Source: Theobroma cacao (taxonomy: Eukaryota > Streptophyta > Magnoliopsida > Malvales > Malvaceae). From it: a DNA stretch of 64,000 nt. The notes under the pieces were generated by a model, which saw only the letters and a program-made list of their open reading frames with translations, was not told where the DNA came from and made no database searches. Where the stretch lies: contig NC_030852.1 in the NCBI RefSeq assembly GCF_000208745.1, positions 34,858,167 to 34,922,166 on the forward strand. Direction: 5' to 3'. Position numbers and translations under genes: made by a program. This document shows positions 43,725 through 54,219 of the stretch, piece after piece; positions within the stretch are counted from its first letter, which is position 1; each line of letters begins with the position of its first letter.

Positions 43725-46700
43725 AAAAGAAACCGAGTTTTTCAGCATAGACCAGTCTTTGGTCATACGATAAGAAGTAAGAGTGGAGTGTGCGGACTGA
43801 GGAGAGGTCCAAACTCCAAATTCTGACCAATTCTTCCTTCAAATTACTTCTAACGTGGCCCGCCCTTTTCTTTTCTCATTTGTCCTTTTATGACACGAAT
43901 GATTGAGGTTAAGAAGAGAAACGAATAGAGAACTAAGAAAGTCAGGGTTGAAGCTCAATAGAAGAGTTGGACCAAGAAGTTTCAAACCATATTCCGCGTT
44001 CTTGCTCTGCCCTTGTGCTTCTCAATGTGGGGAAAATGGGAGCTTACGTGTACCGAAGACGCCATCTGCACCCACTTCTCCATCTGCTTATCCCTGCTAG
44101 ATTCTTCACGTGGCTTTTAAGTTTTCTAGTTTCTTAATGTGATTTTCAATTTTCTATGATGAATCTTAACTGTCGAGAACATGCATAAACGTAGATTGAC
44201 TCAGTCTGGCCATGCTTGAGCCAACCCTGAATTCCTTTTCTAGAGGGATTTGCCCATGTTTCCATGGTCAAAGAACTTCAACACGATGCATGCACGGTAA
44301 CATATTTGGAAACCGCACAATTCTTTTTAATGGGAAATTTTCCAAAAGAACCCATCTCTTTTATAGACTTTAAGATAATTAAAAGCTTCATCAAAGGCAG
44401 GAATTTCACCTGGATTGTAGCCAGCAAACAACATCCTTCATTTCAAGGGCCCCTAAGGCCATTGTCCTGAATTAGGAACCTAACCCAACAACCCTCTCTA
44501 ATTCATACGTAGATTAGAAAGTGACTAAACAACAGGTTTCACTGTGATTATTAAGCCTATTAATTCGATTAAGGTTCTGTCATTTTGGGTCCTTTGTTTA
44601 TCTTTGTATTGTTGGGTTTGTTGAGCTTTTCCTTCGATAAGTGCCATGAGATGGACATCACCATGATGAATGGAATTGCAAGTGTCCCCTCTGAGACATA
44701 GTATAGTATTAGGAATAAACTTCGTCTTCATTAAATTAAATTCAGAAAGCAGAAGAGAGACAACATTTTGTTTGTTGGGTCTTCAATGTGAAACCTGCAA
44801 AGTCAAAACAAATGAAGGGATTTATTAAATTCAGAAACTAGCTAGGCCTCCTCGTGCACAAATCTTTTGGACTTGATATCTTATTTGCAGTTTGCATATA
44901 TATACAATTGTTAACAGAGTATTTCAATAAAATAGCTTTTTATTTTTTTGTTTAAATTATGGAATTTACACACAAATGATTAGGGGTCGTCAACGGGGTT
45001 GAGGAGAGTTTTCAATTAGACCATTTTCAAGTACTAAATGACAATAAAGATTAAAACAAATCTAGTAGGTATAATAGTACTTTTGGCAATTGATTTAAAT
45101 ATATATATATATCTATCATAGAACTCAATAAGGGTCAATTTTCTCCATGGATATGTCATTTTCTGAGTCAAAAGTCTCCTTAAATTAGATGTTGTGAAAT
45201 ATTTTAGTATTTGACTGTTCATTGGTCTAATTTTTGTTATTATTTTTCTAATATTTTTCCATTTCAATTATTTAGCTTCTTTTATCAAATTTTTGATAGG
45301 GTTATGTAAACTCTTTTGGTAAGATGTTCTTGAACAAACCAATTAAAATCAATAAAATTTGAAATAAATTAATTACTTTCGTACTAATTATATCTTGTAA
45401 TTGCTCAATTATGTTAGGTATATCAACATATAAGATACCTTAATCCAAATTTTATTATTTGACAAGATATTTGAATCTTCTATATATTCGATTAAATTTT
45501 TTTGCATAATTTTTTAATTTAAATAAAAAAAATAAGAATAAGATTCCAAAAGCTGGTGGTTGAACAATAAACTTTTGACTTGATGGTCACAAATGACTAG
45601 CATTAAATTTGAAAGCAAAAAGTTTTTCCGAAATTAACATTTGAAAAATTCAAAAGGTAAATCCCCTCCTCTGGTAATTATGGTAACCGCGTTTTCGTGG
45701 AAGATCATGGGGTTGGAAAATGACGTGAAAAATGGCCCAAGGTTAGTATCAAAAGGTTTTAAGCGACAACCAGGCTCATGCCCAAATTACCCTCAAAGAG
45801 TGTTGACCACCCTGTCAGTGATATTGACTCTTTTCATCCCAACTTTTCCTGGACCAATCCCTCTGCCACCCAAGGACTAGTATTTGAATTTTAATAATAA
45901 TAAAGAATTCTATATGACTTGTTGGGATTTTAAGGTTAAATATCACCTGGAATTTGACATATCTATTAATTTTGAATCGCCTGGATTATTACATATATCC
46001 TTTGATTAATTAATGGCGGACTTGGAACCACGTCTCCATCTCCTTGTTTTTTCTAGTATGTTGATTATGAATTTCACTTTCGTCACGGTTAGTAAAAGTT
46101 GTATTACGTTGACTTGGATTTTTTGTTAATTTTTAATCAATTCTAAATGAGGTCTGTTAATTCCCTTCAAAACATAATTTTTTTTTGGAAAGTTTCCTTC
46201 AAAATATAATGAAAATAATTACAACGTCGTTCCAAAGTGTCATTTTAAATAAGTGTTTAAAAAATTTTCAGTTTAAATGCTTATTTTCCTTCTTGACTCA
46301 TTCACCGGGTTTGTGAAACTTATCTCAATTATTTGATGTACAAAAAAATAACTTGTTGGAGTCTCCGCCCGAGGAGTGAGTGGCTGTCTTTGCTCGGTAA
46401 ATATTATGGCATCCGGTAGCTATTCGCTTCCCAAGTTCACGCCGCTGGTCCCAGTTCTGGTTGGTGTGGCTGTGTATGGCCGATTGAGTGGGGTTGAGGC
46501 CCACGATGTTTGCCACGTGCTTTAAATGTGCAAGGTACTGTTCGTTTGTCCTGGAGGACATGTAGTGCTTTATTTTTATATGCCTTGACTTTAGGATATG
46601 TGAAAGTGAACGCAGACGTAATTTCTCCGTGTGTGTGTGTGTGTGTGTATGTAGCTTTGTGCTTGGGATTAAAGTATGAGCGTCCGCATTTGGTTGATGA

Positions 46701-47041
46701 AATTTAAGAGTATTGCTTGACTTTTGCGAGTTCGCCTGCTATACAATTAAGCTTTTATTCAGTTGACAGTTCAATTAATCAATAATACATGATAATTCTC
46801 ATGTTGATTGGTCTATTGATTATTTGAATAGTTAATTATAATGTTTAAGAAGACAAATATTTCAATCGACCCAAAACTTGATATTAGCAATTTAGGTGAA
46901 TAGAACATCCAATACAAATTCTACTGAGAAGCACTCAACAAGGACAGAGGATTATACAAGAAGAATATGGAAGCAGCTGGAAAGAACTAAGGAAAGAAAT
47001 TGGAGAAGAAATATGGGTAAACCCGTGGAAGAAAAAGAACT
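43725..47041. other. long intergenic region, no gene recognised
   Basis: Promoter of the WRKY gene at the left, then AT-rich DNA with short frames that resemble nothing I know, a (GT)n microsatellite at 46629-46648, and the 3' flank of the R3-MYB gene at the right. Confidence 0.6.
46629..46648. repeat. (GT)10 microsatellite
   Basis: Ten uninterrupted GT units, followed by ATGTAG. Confidence 0.97.
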
Positions 47042-48493
47042 TCACGAAACTTTGGCCTTCTCTTCATCCCTTTTATCAGCAAACATCTCACCATGTCTCA
47101 TTATCCAAAACCTCTCTATTTCTTCTGCTGTACGCCCCGGAATTCTTCCAGCTATCAAATCCCACCTGTTATTCAATTTTAAAACTTATGTAATGTAGAG
47201 TTAATTAGCATGTATAAAGAAAAGAAGACTCCTTGAAATTAATCATGTCAGAACTGAGAAGCAATAAGCTCGGAGAAAAAAGATAAACCAATAGTCTGAT
47301 AAATTTGGAATTCGATGGGTCTATGTCTCAGCAGTAAGTACAGGTAAATCAGTGGGAGTTTGGTCAAGCAGACATTGATTATGAAGAGAAATATACATGT
47401 AGGGAGATAAGGGGAACAGAAAAGAGATAAATACATGTTTGGGACAAATCCAGAATTTCCGCAGGTTGACATACAATAATGCATAAAGCTGATGAATGTC
47501 CTTAGCTTATATGCAGAATAAAGGTAGAATGCCTCGTAAATTGATCCTCTCTCTCCTTAGAAATTGATCAACCAAAAAATTAAAAAGGGGTGGGGGGAGG
47601 ATTTAAGCATTAGGAATTAAAATATGAGCACGAGTGCACTTCTGTATATCCAGTTTCTAGTTTCTCCCATGATTAACAATATTGTAAAAAATGTGCATTG
47701 CCCGAGGACCTGTTCTTTTTCGAGGAGTAATGTTTGTCTAGACCCCCAAGAAAAACTGATCATTGTCTGATCTTTCCATATAAAACAAACTCCAAAGAAA
47801 GTACAGCACGTTGGCTGAAAATTACTCCATTGAGTCCGTCAAATCGTGTTGCCTAGCGGCGTGCTGCAATGCAATTATTCCCGAGCTTCACGTTTTCATC
47901 TACTCGCCTCTGCACTGCACTCCGGATCAAACGGCACGCCCTGATCTTCCGGGCTCTCTCTTTCTTCAGGATCTCTTTCTCTCACGCAAGCACCCGAGCA
48001 GGGCCACAGAGACAAACAGGACCACGTCTATGCAAGTTATAGAAGCCAATCTACTGGGTTTAATTTCATTATCATTTTTAGTTTTCATTAGAAAATTAAG
48101 TTGGTATAGAATCTGTTTCAAGTGTAGTGCTGAAAATGTTTTAACAAAGCCGAGGAAAACTTCGTCAGATGAATAATGTTTTACCTGTCTCCAACCAATC
48201 TGTAAATTCTGTATACAAGATCTTCCTCTTGTTCAGTCATCTTTATGAATTCCCACTCGATACTGCTTACTTCTGCACCAGATCATAAGTTGAAAAAAAA
48301 AAATTCTTACAATTGCTTAGCGGTAAAGTCTGTCTCACTGTACTGTTGTAAAGTCATGGATGAAACAAAGTCAAGATGCATTATCCCTGAGAAAAGGATG
48401 ACAAAAGTTAGGGTAAGTGTGCAGGCAAAAGAATCAATTACCTTCCGAGGTGGATTTTAAGATCTTGGCTTGTTTCTGCGGACGCTCATCCAT
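47042..48493 (-). CDS. single-repeat R3-MYB repressor (TRIPTYCHON/CAPRICE/ETC-like)
   Basis: Three tiny exons on the minus strand: 48493-48442 (52 nt), 48272-48185 (88 nt) and 47165-47042 (124 nt), giving 87 residues. The long second intron is 1,019 bp. The protein is essentially one MYB R3 repeat: EWEFIKMTEQEEDLVYRIYR, then LVGDRWDLIAGRIPGRTAEE, then IERFWIMRHGE. The bHLH-binding signature DLx2Rx3Lx6Lx3R is complete (D35, L36, R39, L43, L50, R54). There is no activation domain. Known members compete with R2R3-MYB factors for bHLH partners and repress trichome or anthocyanin programmes or promote root hairs; the role here is inferred. All three introns' borders are GT..AG and phases agree. 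The start follows a TATA box about 125 bp upstream. Confidence 0.95.
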
Positions 48494-48614
48494 TTTCTCC
48501 ACACAACATATAGTAGAAAAAAGAGCAATGCACTCTAACTGGCTAGAAAGAACAAGATGAGAGAGGAGAAAGGATCAACGGCGCTGCACTCTGAAAGTAG
48601 ACATAAATTGAAAG

Positions 48615-48624
48615 TATATATATA
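48615..48624 (-). promoter_or_regulatory. TATA box of the R3-MYB gene
   Basis: TATATATATA about 125 bp upstream of the start codon at 48493. Confidence 0.5.
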
Positions 48625-49550
48625 ACAGAGAGAAGTTGATCAAACAGTTACTGAAAATATATTTATTTGTGGTGAAGGAAAGCATAAAATATGGGGAGGG
48701 AATCAACTCAAGGATTGGACAAACTGAATTGAAGTGTGGGAAGCATTATGAAGAAAAGACTGGTGAGACAAAATTGAAAAGAACTTAGGTGTATCACTCC
48801 TAGAGCTTCACGGACTGACTGGTGCGACTTACCAATGGAGTAACACAGGTTGACTTGTAGTTATTTCCCACTAGGTTGACTGTTCCGTCTTTTGGGCCTA
48901 AACCCAGAGGTTTTATCTGGAAAGTGGGTTTCCTTGGAAGACGCCCGAGCCCAAAGTAGATATAATCATGCTCATGCAAATTTTAGTGGATTCGTCCAAT
49001 CATCATTAGACAGTTTTTCCTTTTCTATTAGTTTACTAAAGATTTCAGAATTTTTTTAAACACAATACTGACAAGTGATGATATATCTAAGTACGAATGA
49101 AATGTTTAACCTTATTTGTCAAGTTATTAGCAGATGAATTTTGCTCCGGTGAGATTAGATAGAGATTGCCGATGAGTATCCTGGAGGCCTCGAACCATCA
49201 ACACTCTTTCGTTCGGACAAAGGGTAAAGAGAATCCAATTCAACTGGTCCAATTTCTCAATTCTAGTTTCTTCCATCACTGTATAGGAATACTCTTTACG
49301 GACTCTGACTGTAAAGCAAATTGAACCACCATGATTGATCTCCACGATTCTTTTTAGACGTTTTCAATGCGCCAAGGACGAATATGTTTGAATGAAAACA
49401 GAAGATGAAAGTTACTCTAGGTTTGACACTAACCGCAAAAACAACGCATGGGATCTATTCTGCTGGTATTTGTGATTAAAAGGCGACCATACCCAAAAGG
49501 TAGATTCGGAGTGTGATGTAAAATTGAACGAATCTCATTCGTTCCATGCC

Positions 49551-49558
49551 TATAAATA
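49551..49558 (+). promoter_or_regulatory. TATA box of MASVQ protein 1 gene
   Basis: TATAAATA, a near-consensus TATA box, 117 bp before the ATG at 49668. Confidence 0.65.
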
Positions 49559-49667
49559 GGCTCGAAAACTGCTTTGTAACACCAAGGAGCCATAGAGAGA
49601 GCTCAAGAGAAGTCCTTAGAGGTTAGCAATTTCCTATTAGCCTTCCTATCTTCCCTGGCCCATTGCA

Positions 49668-50205
49668 ATGGCTTCAGTCCAACGCTGCAAACCTGCTGAG
49701 AAAAGCTGCTGCCACCAGGGACACCAAGACCACTCATTAAGCCAGAAGGTGTCCGGCATGGCTAGCTCAATCTTCAAGGGCCATGGAAGCCACCACAGCG
49801 ATGGCCAGCCTACCGAATGCTGCGGCCAAACCCAAGGGCATTGCCCACATCACACCACGTCTCACACGAGCCAAAACCAGTGCATGAGCCAGACTAACGG
49901 CCACAAAACTCAGCACGATGCATCCGGTACTGCCATGGCTTGCCAGGGTAAGACCAAAAAGAGGGGTGAGCACAAGAAGAGAGGCCTGCTACAGAAGATC
50001 AAAGATGGCATTTCCGGTGACGACAGCAGTAGCAGCAGTGACAGTGAGAGTGACGATGACAAATGTGGGACAAAAAAGGCAAGTTATTGACCAAACTTTG
50101 AAGCTCAGAAAAGTTGGGTGTTTGATAAATTCAATACAGATTTTTTTATCATGAACCTTTTCCTGCATTCTTACCGGTATCTAATTCTGTGTTTTGCAGA
50201 ACTGA
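49668..50205 (+). CDS. small His/Cys/Ser-rich protein with K-segment-like motif (MASVQ family member 1)
   Basis: A protein of about 138-140 residues. It starts MASVQRCKPAEKSCCHQGHQ and continues with SLSQKVSGMASSIFKGHG. The middle is rich in His, Gln, Ser, Thr and Cys (repeated GH, HH and CC). The C-terminal region is KKRGLLQKIKDGISGDDSSS, followed by an acidic Ser/Asp run. The RGLLQKIKDGISG word resembles a dehydrin K-segment, and the order K-segment then Ser/acidic tail recalls KS-type dehydrins; this is only a likeness. Two ends are possible: unspliced, stopping at 50088-50090, or spliced from 50078 to 50200 through a GC donor (AAG/GCAAGT) to end in KKN at 50205. The paralogue at 52726 has an intron at the same place, which favours splicing. 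His and Cys content suggests metal binding (inference). Well-placed TATA box. Confidence 0.75.
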
Positions 50206-51856
50206 GAGGATCAGTCCTGGGGGATCCATCATCCGTTAAATAAAGCTTCCACATAGTATAAAGTAAACAAGATGCGCTAATGGAATCGATAAAGGTCCAT
50301 GTAGCATGGCTGGTTCTATAGTGAAGCAATACAGCTTCATTTAAGTGTGGGATGTCCTATGTAAAAGTGAACTTCTGTCTCTAATAAATAGTAGTAATAA
50401 ATATTTTCTATGATAAAGAATGGTGCAAGCAGAACCTTCTCTCGAACTCCTAAAGATTTTGCACCGATGGATGAAGTTTGGACCAAAACGTACATAACGC
50501 TCTTGATAAGCAAAGTAAAATGGTTGGAAGCCAGCAAACTGCAAGGAGAGAGGCTGCTGTAAACGCGAGCAGCCACATTCCTTTTACTTACATAGTATCA
50601 CGGACTATCTAACAATCTGGGCCAACTTCCTTATAAAACTAAGCCTTTGGATGATATAAGATAACCGAGACTTTAAGCAGAAAGTAAGTAAAGTGGATGC
50701 TTACATTGATACTGTCAAAACAATGATTGCAATGAAGGTGTAAACCTTTTCCCCCTGAAGAGAAGATATCGACTGAAAGATTTGTTTCGATCAAAGTAAG
50801 TACGCTGAATTCTCACCAAATCCTGGAGTCCTGAGATTTTAAAGGACTCAAATGTTTTGATTTGCTTCTTTGGCAATCTCGAGAGTTCAATTACAGTTTT
50901 TTTTTGCAATTCAGATTCTATGATCAACAGTTCTAGTATGGATGGTTTGATGATAATGATCTATGATGGTTTCCAGTTCATTCCTTCCTTTTCCTTTTTT
51001 AGTATGGATGATGGATATTCACATTGAGGTATTTTTGCATGTACCGGTCGGCGTGAATATTTTCTGCCCCTTTGCCTTTTTCTTGTGTTTTGTGGCTGAA
51101 CTGTGTTGCCATTTAGGACCCAGGGGACTAGTTGTTTTTTCGTGGCTGAATTGTCTGACCCATTTGGTCTCTTTGCAACAGGAGATTAGCAGCGGAAGGG
51201 ATTTTCTCTGCCCTCTCTGCTTTTTTTCAGGCAACCCCCTTGCCAGCTCTTTCAATGAAATGTTCATGCCCTTCCAAAAAAAAAAAAAAGTTCTAGGCTT
51301 CTTATATACCATGTACCAATCAGGAGTCCTCACTACTTCACCAATCCAGCCTACTAACTTGGTCTTCAACCATGAAGATGATACTTTTCAGGTGAGGTGA
51401 ACTTGCTACTGATGCCCGCTAGACGATGCATCTCTGATCAGACCAATGAATTACGAAATACTCTTCTTTTCAGAAGTTCAATACATATAGTATAAAGCAA
51501 ATGAATGGAAGCTAAAATTCTGCTATAGAACTTCTAACCACAATAATTTATTTATCTTAGAGCTGTGTAGAATTCACAAGCCATTACCGAAAGAAATGCA
51601 TAACAAAAGCAGCGTGATCTGCAGTAATGTGCTGCAGAATTTCATCAAAAGTAACCAGGGCTAAGGATTGTTAAGAAGAGAAGAGGGATATCTTCTACAG
51701 TTAAGTACTATCTGTTTAAGAACAAACTTGAAAAGAAAAGAAAAGAAAAATAAAAATCATTCAACGATTCAGATCATATTATCTGCTAATTTCCCATTTC
51801 ACATGTTCTATGGGATAACGCAAGACAAGATACGAAACAGGCCAAAATGAATACAT

Positions 51857-51990
51857 GCAGCGGACAAATTCTTTAGATGAAAGACTTCCAATATCAAAGT
51901 TAATACCATATTTCCTGCTAACTCGCAGCGGATCCAAATTCTTTCGATGAAGAACTTCCAATATCGAAGTTATAATTTCCTCTACTAATC
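51857..51990. repeat. two-copy tandem repeat of about 66-68 bp
   Basis: Unit 1 (51857-51924) and unit 2 (51925-51990) share GCAGCGGA, AAATTCTTT.GATGAA, GACTTCCAATATC.AAGTTA and TTTCCT.CTAA, with small differences. Confidence 0.85.
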
Positions 51991-52635
51991 TAACCACTTG
52001 GGCTTGAAATATATGTATGTATATATCCATTCCTCGCCATTATTGACCTATACATTTCACATGCGTATGACTCTCATTTGCAACAGTAAACTGGCTCTAG
52101 GAATTTGAAAATGATACGAGAAAAATATACCCTTAATGATTTCTCCACTCAATAATGAATAATTCTTCTTTGTTAAAAAAGAGTGATCCAAATTTGAAGC
52201 TCCTTTCTCCCAGAATATGACAAAATTTTGGATATTACTCAATAAAAATGCTAAAGCCTATAGCTCGACCTTGCTAATGGAAGTTATTAGTAATTAAATG
52301 TCAGTAGTAGGCATAGAATCTAATGATCACCATAAAAAGCTGAATCCGGTGACTCCATGAAATCATATGTGTCGCTTTCTTTTTTTTTTATCATATCATC
52401 TCCTTGACAAAGAGATTCTTTCTAGAGAAAATGGATGGGCGCCCATTCAACGCTTCTGCTACTCAAGAACAAATGTGACCGAAATATATTCCATATTCAA
52501 TTCCAATGATGCTATCGGTCGAGATGTGGAACTTATTCTCTGTCTGATTGCAATGAATTCTTTCTCTTATTTTAGATATATTTTCTGGTCATAATCTATA
52601 TGCGCACCGAAAGGGGAATTCCATCCTCCGGCCTC

Positions 52636-52646
52636 TATATATATAT
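52636..52646 (+). promoter_or_regulatory. TATA box of MASVQ protein 2 gene
   Basis: TATATATATAT about 80-90 bp before the ATG at 52726. Confidence 0.55.
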
Positions 52647-52725
52647 TTTGCTCCACGAAGTAAAATCATCAAGCAATAGCAAATTTAAGAGAGTCGGTCA
52701 GAACTCTAGAGAATTGGCAGCAGCA

Positions 52726-53920
52726 ATGGCCTCAGTGCAGTTGCCCAAAACAACCGAAAAGGGCTTGAACCAAGGATATTATGGTTGCAGCTCATTCGGC
52801 CAGAAAGTGTCTGACATGGCTAACTGGGCATGCAAGGCTACAAGGGAGAACAAATACCAGGGACCCCAGAATGGCTATGCAGTGGCTTACAGCGAAAGTG
52901 AATGCTATAGCCAAATCCAACACCCCATCCATGGGACGAAAGAATCCCAGACAGCTTACGCAATGGCCGAATTTCGGGATGAGTATGGCCGATCTTATGG
53001 CAGCCACAAGTCCCAAAATGGCAATGCAATGTCCAAAACCAGGGTTCATGGTCCTGGAATTGGCTTCGGTAACCATTTCAGCGACGGGAATCAGACTAGC
53101 CCCGGAAAAGGCCAAAACCATGGTTATGGCTATGGCTATGGTTCGGCCCATGGTAACCAGAAAAATAGTGGAATGGGCCATGGCTTCAGTAATCACACAA
53201 GCTATGAAGCAACTGAAGCTTATGGCTATGGTTCAACCCATGGTAACCACAAAAATAGTGGAAAGGGCCATGGCTTCAGTAATCACGCAAACTATGAAAC
53301 AACTGAAGCTTACGGCTATTATGACGAAAGCAACGGCTACGGGAATTGTGCAAACAATGGACTGGCGCATAGCCCAGCACACCACCGCGGCAAACACTCT
53401 GGACAGAGACAAGAGTTCATCAAGGCCCAAGCTTACGGTCCTAGCAAAAACATGGATTATGGTACCACGGAAACAGAGACACGTCATTATGCCAAGACCG
53501 AAACCCACTATGCCAATGAGTCTCACTACTACGGCGGAGGCCGTGGATTCCCTGCTGGCAATGGCTCTCATTGCATTGGGCGAGCTGGTTGTGCACCAAC
53601 TTGCAACGGTAGGGAGTGCCACGCAAAGCCCAAAAACATGGGCGACCACCCTGTCAGGGGTCTCCTAAGCAAGATAAAGGATGGCATTTCGGGCAACCGC
53701 AGTGACCATGGCAGTGGCAGCGGCAGCGGCAGCGACAGCGACAGCGACAGTGATTGTGACGAGTATGGGAAGAGGAAGGTAATAATCCTATCTCCCTGAA
53801 ACAGAGTTCTTTGGCTGATCTCATTGGCTATTTTTTATTTTCGGTGCAAAAAGGCAAAGGATAAAACTAATGATTTAGTGATGGTTTGGCATACAGGTCT
53901 GGGTAAGCAAAGCAATATGA
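52726..53920 (+). CDS. Gly/Tyr/His-rich low-complexity protein with K-segment-like motif (MASVQ family member 2)
   Basis: Two exons, 52726-53778 and 53897-53920 (GT..AG), give about 358 residues; without splicing the frame would stop at 53799. It starts MASVQLPKTTEKGLNQGYYG and has SFGQKVSDMANWACKATREN, matching SLSQKVSGMASSIFKG of the neighbour. The long middle is rich in G, Y, H, N and S, with two exact-length 30-residue repeats (positions about 137-196, GYGS.HGN.KNSG.GHGFSN). The C-terminus has PVRGLLSKIKDGISGNRSD and then a run of GSGS and DSDSDS. Shared ends and intron position show common origin with the gene at 49668, while the middle has expanded. No signal peptide or membrane segment. 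The composition suggests a disordered, hydrophilic protein; a protective or metal- or nucleic-acid-binding role is speculation. The in-frame ATG at 52600 lies before the TATA box and is not used. Confidence 0.82.
53134..53313 (+). repeat. two 90-bp in-frame tandem repeats
   Basis: 53134-53223 and 53224-53313 are exactly 90 bp each and differ at about 8 positions by eye; a third partial unit (GGCTATTATG) follows. They encode 30-residue repeats. Confidence 0.95.
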
Positions 53921-54062
53921 TGAATTCTATACATAAACATGATGGAGATGACGGTGAGATGAAAGCAAGATGACGTTTCCTAATAAAAATGAGACTGCCA
54001 TAGCAGAAGAACAGAATAAAGTTTCGCCATGAGTTGATGTTTTCAAGTTATTAAAATGAGAC

Positions 54063-54149
54063 AAATATATATTATATATATATTTATATATATATAATAT
54101 AATATATATTATATGTATGTATGTATGAATTATCGATNNNNNACAAAAT

Positions 54150-54181
<32 letters not shown>

Positions 54182-54219
54182 ATATATATATTATATGTAT
54201 GTATGTATGTATAATAATG
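54063..54219. repeat. TA-rich microsatellite region with assembly gap
   Basis: Long runs of TA with ATGTATGTATG ends on both sides of a 5-N gap (54138-54142). Both flanks read TATATATTATATGTATGTAT, so the gap probably marks a collapsed or mis-joined repeat. Confidence 0.9.
54138..54142. other. assembly gap (5 N)
   Basis: Five N inside the TA-rich region; real length unknown. Confidence 1.

Larger units (their letters stand above)
48494..49667. other. divergent promoter region between R3-MYB and MASVQ protein 1
   Basis: Contains the R3-MYB leader and TATA box (48615-48624), TTGAC cores near 48850 and 48893, and at the right the TATA box and leader of the next gene. A 72-residue minus-strand frame at 49127-49345 is not recognised as a gene. 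Confidence 0.6.
50206..52725. other. intergenic region between the two MASVQ genes
   Basis: About 2.5 kb with no supported gene. The words CATAGTATAAAGTAAA (about 50253) and CATATAGTATAAAGCAAA (about 51484) hint at duplicated 3' flank, possibly from a lost family member. A 68-bp tandem repeat is at 51857-51990, and the TATA box of the second gene at 52636. Confidence 0.55.

Noticed and set aside
46325..46561. minus-strand frame of 78 residues with slight likeness to retrotransposon polyproteins
   Set aside because: No catalytic motif, no flanking element structure, and the likeness (EQYLAHLKHV) is too short to support a call.
49127..49345. minus-strand frame of 72 residues
   Set aside because: No recognisable motif, no splice-linked neighbour and it sits in a promoter region.
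52781..53668. 295-residue frame overlapping the second MASVQ gene
   Set aside because: Shadow frame of a low-complexity coding region; the chosen frame has the conserved start and C-terminal motif shared with the paralogue.
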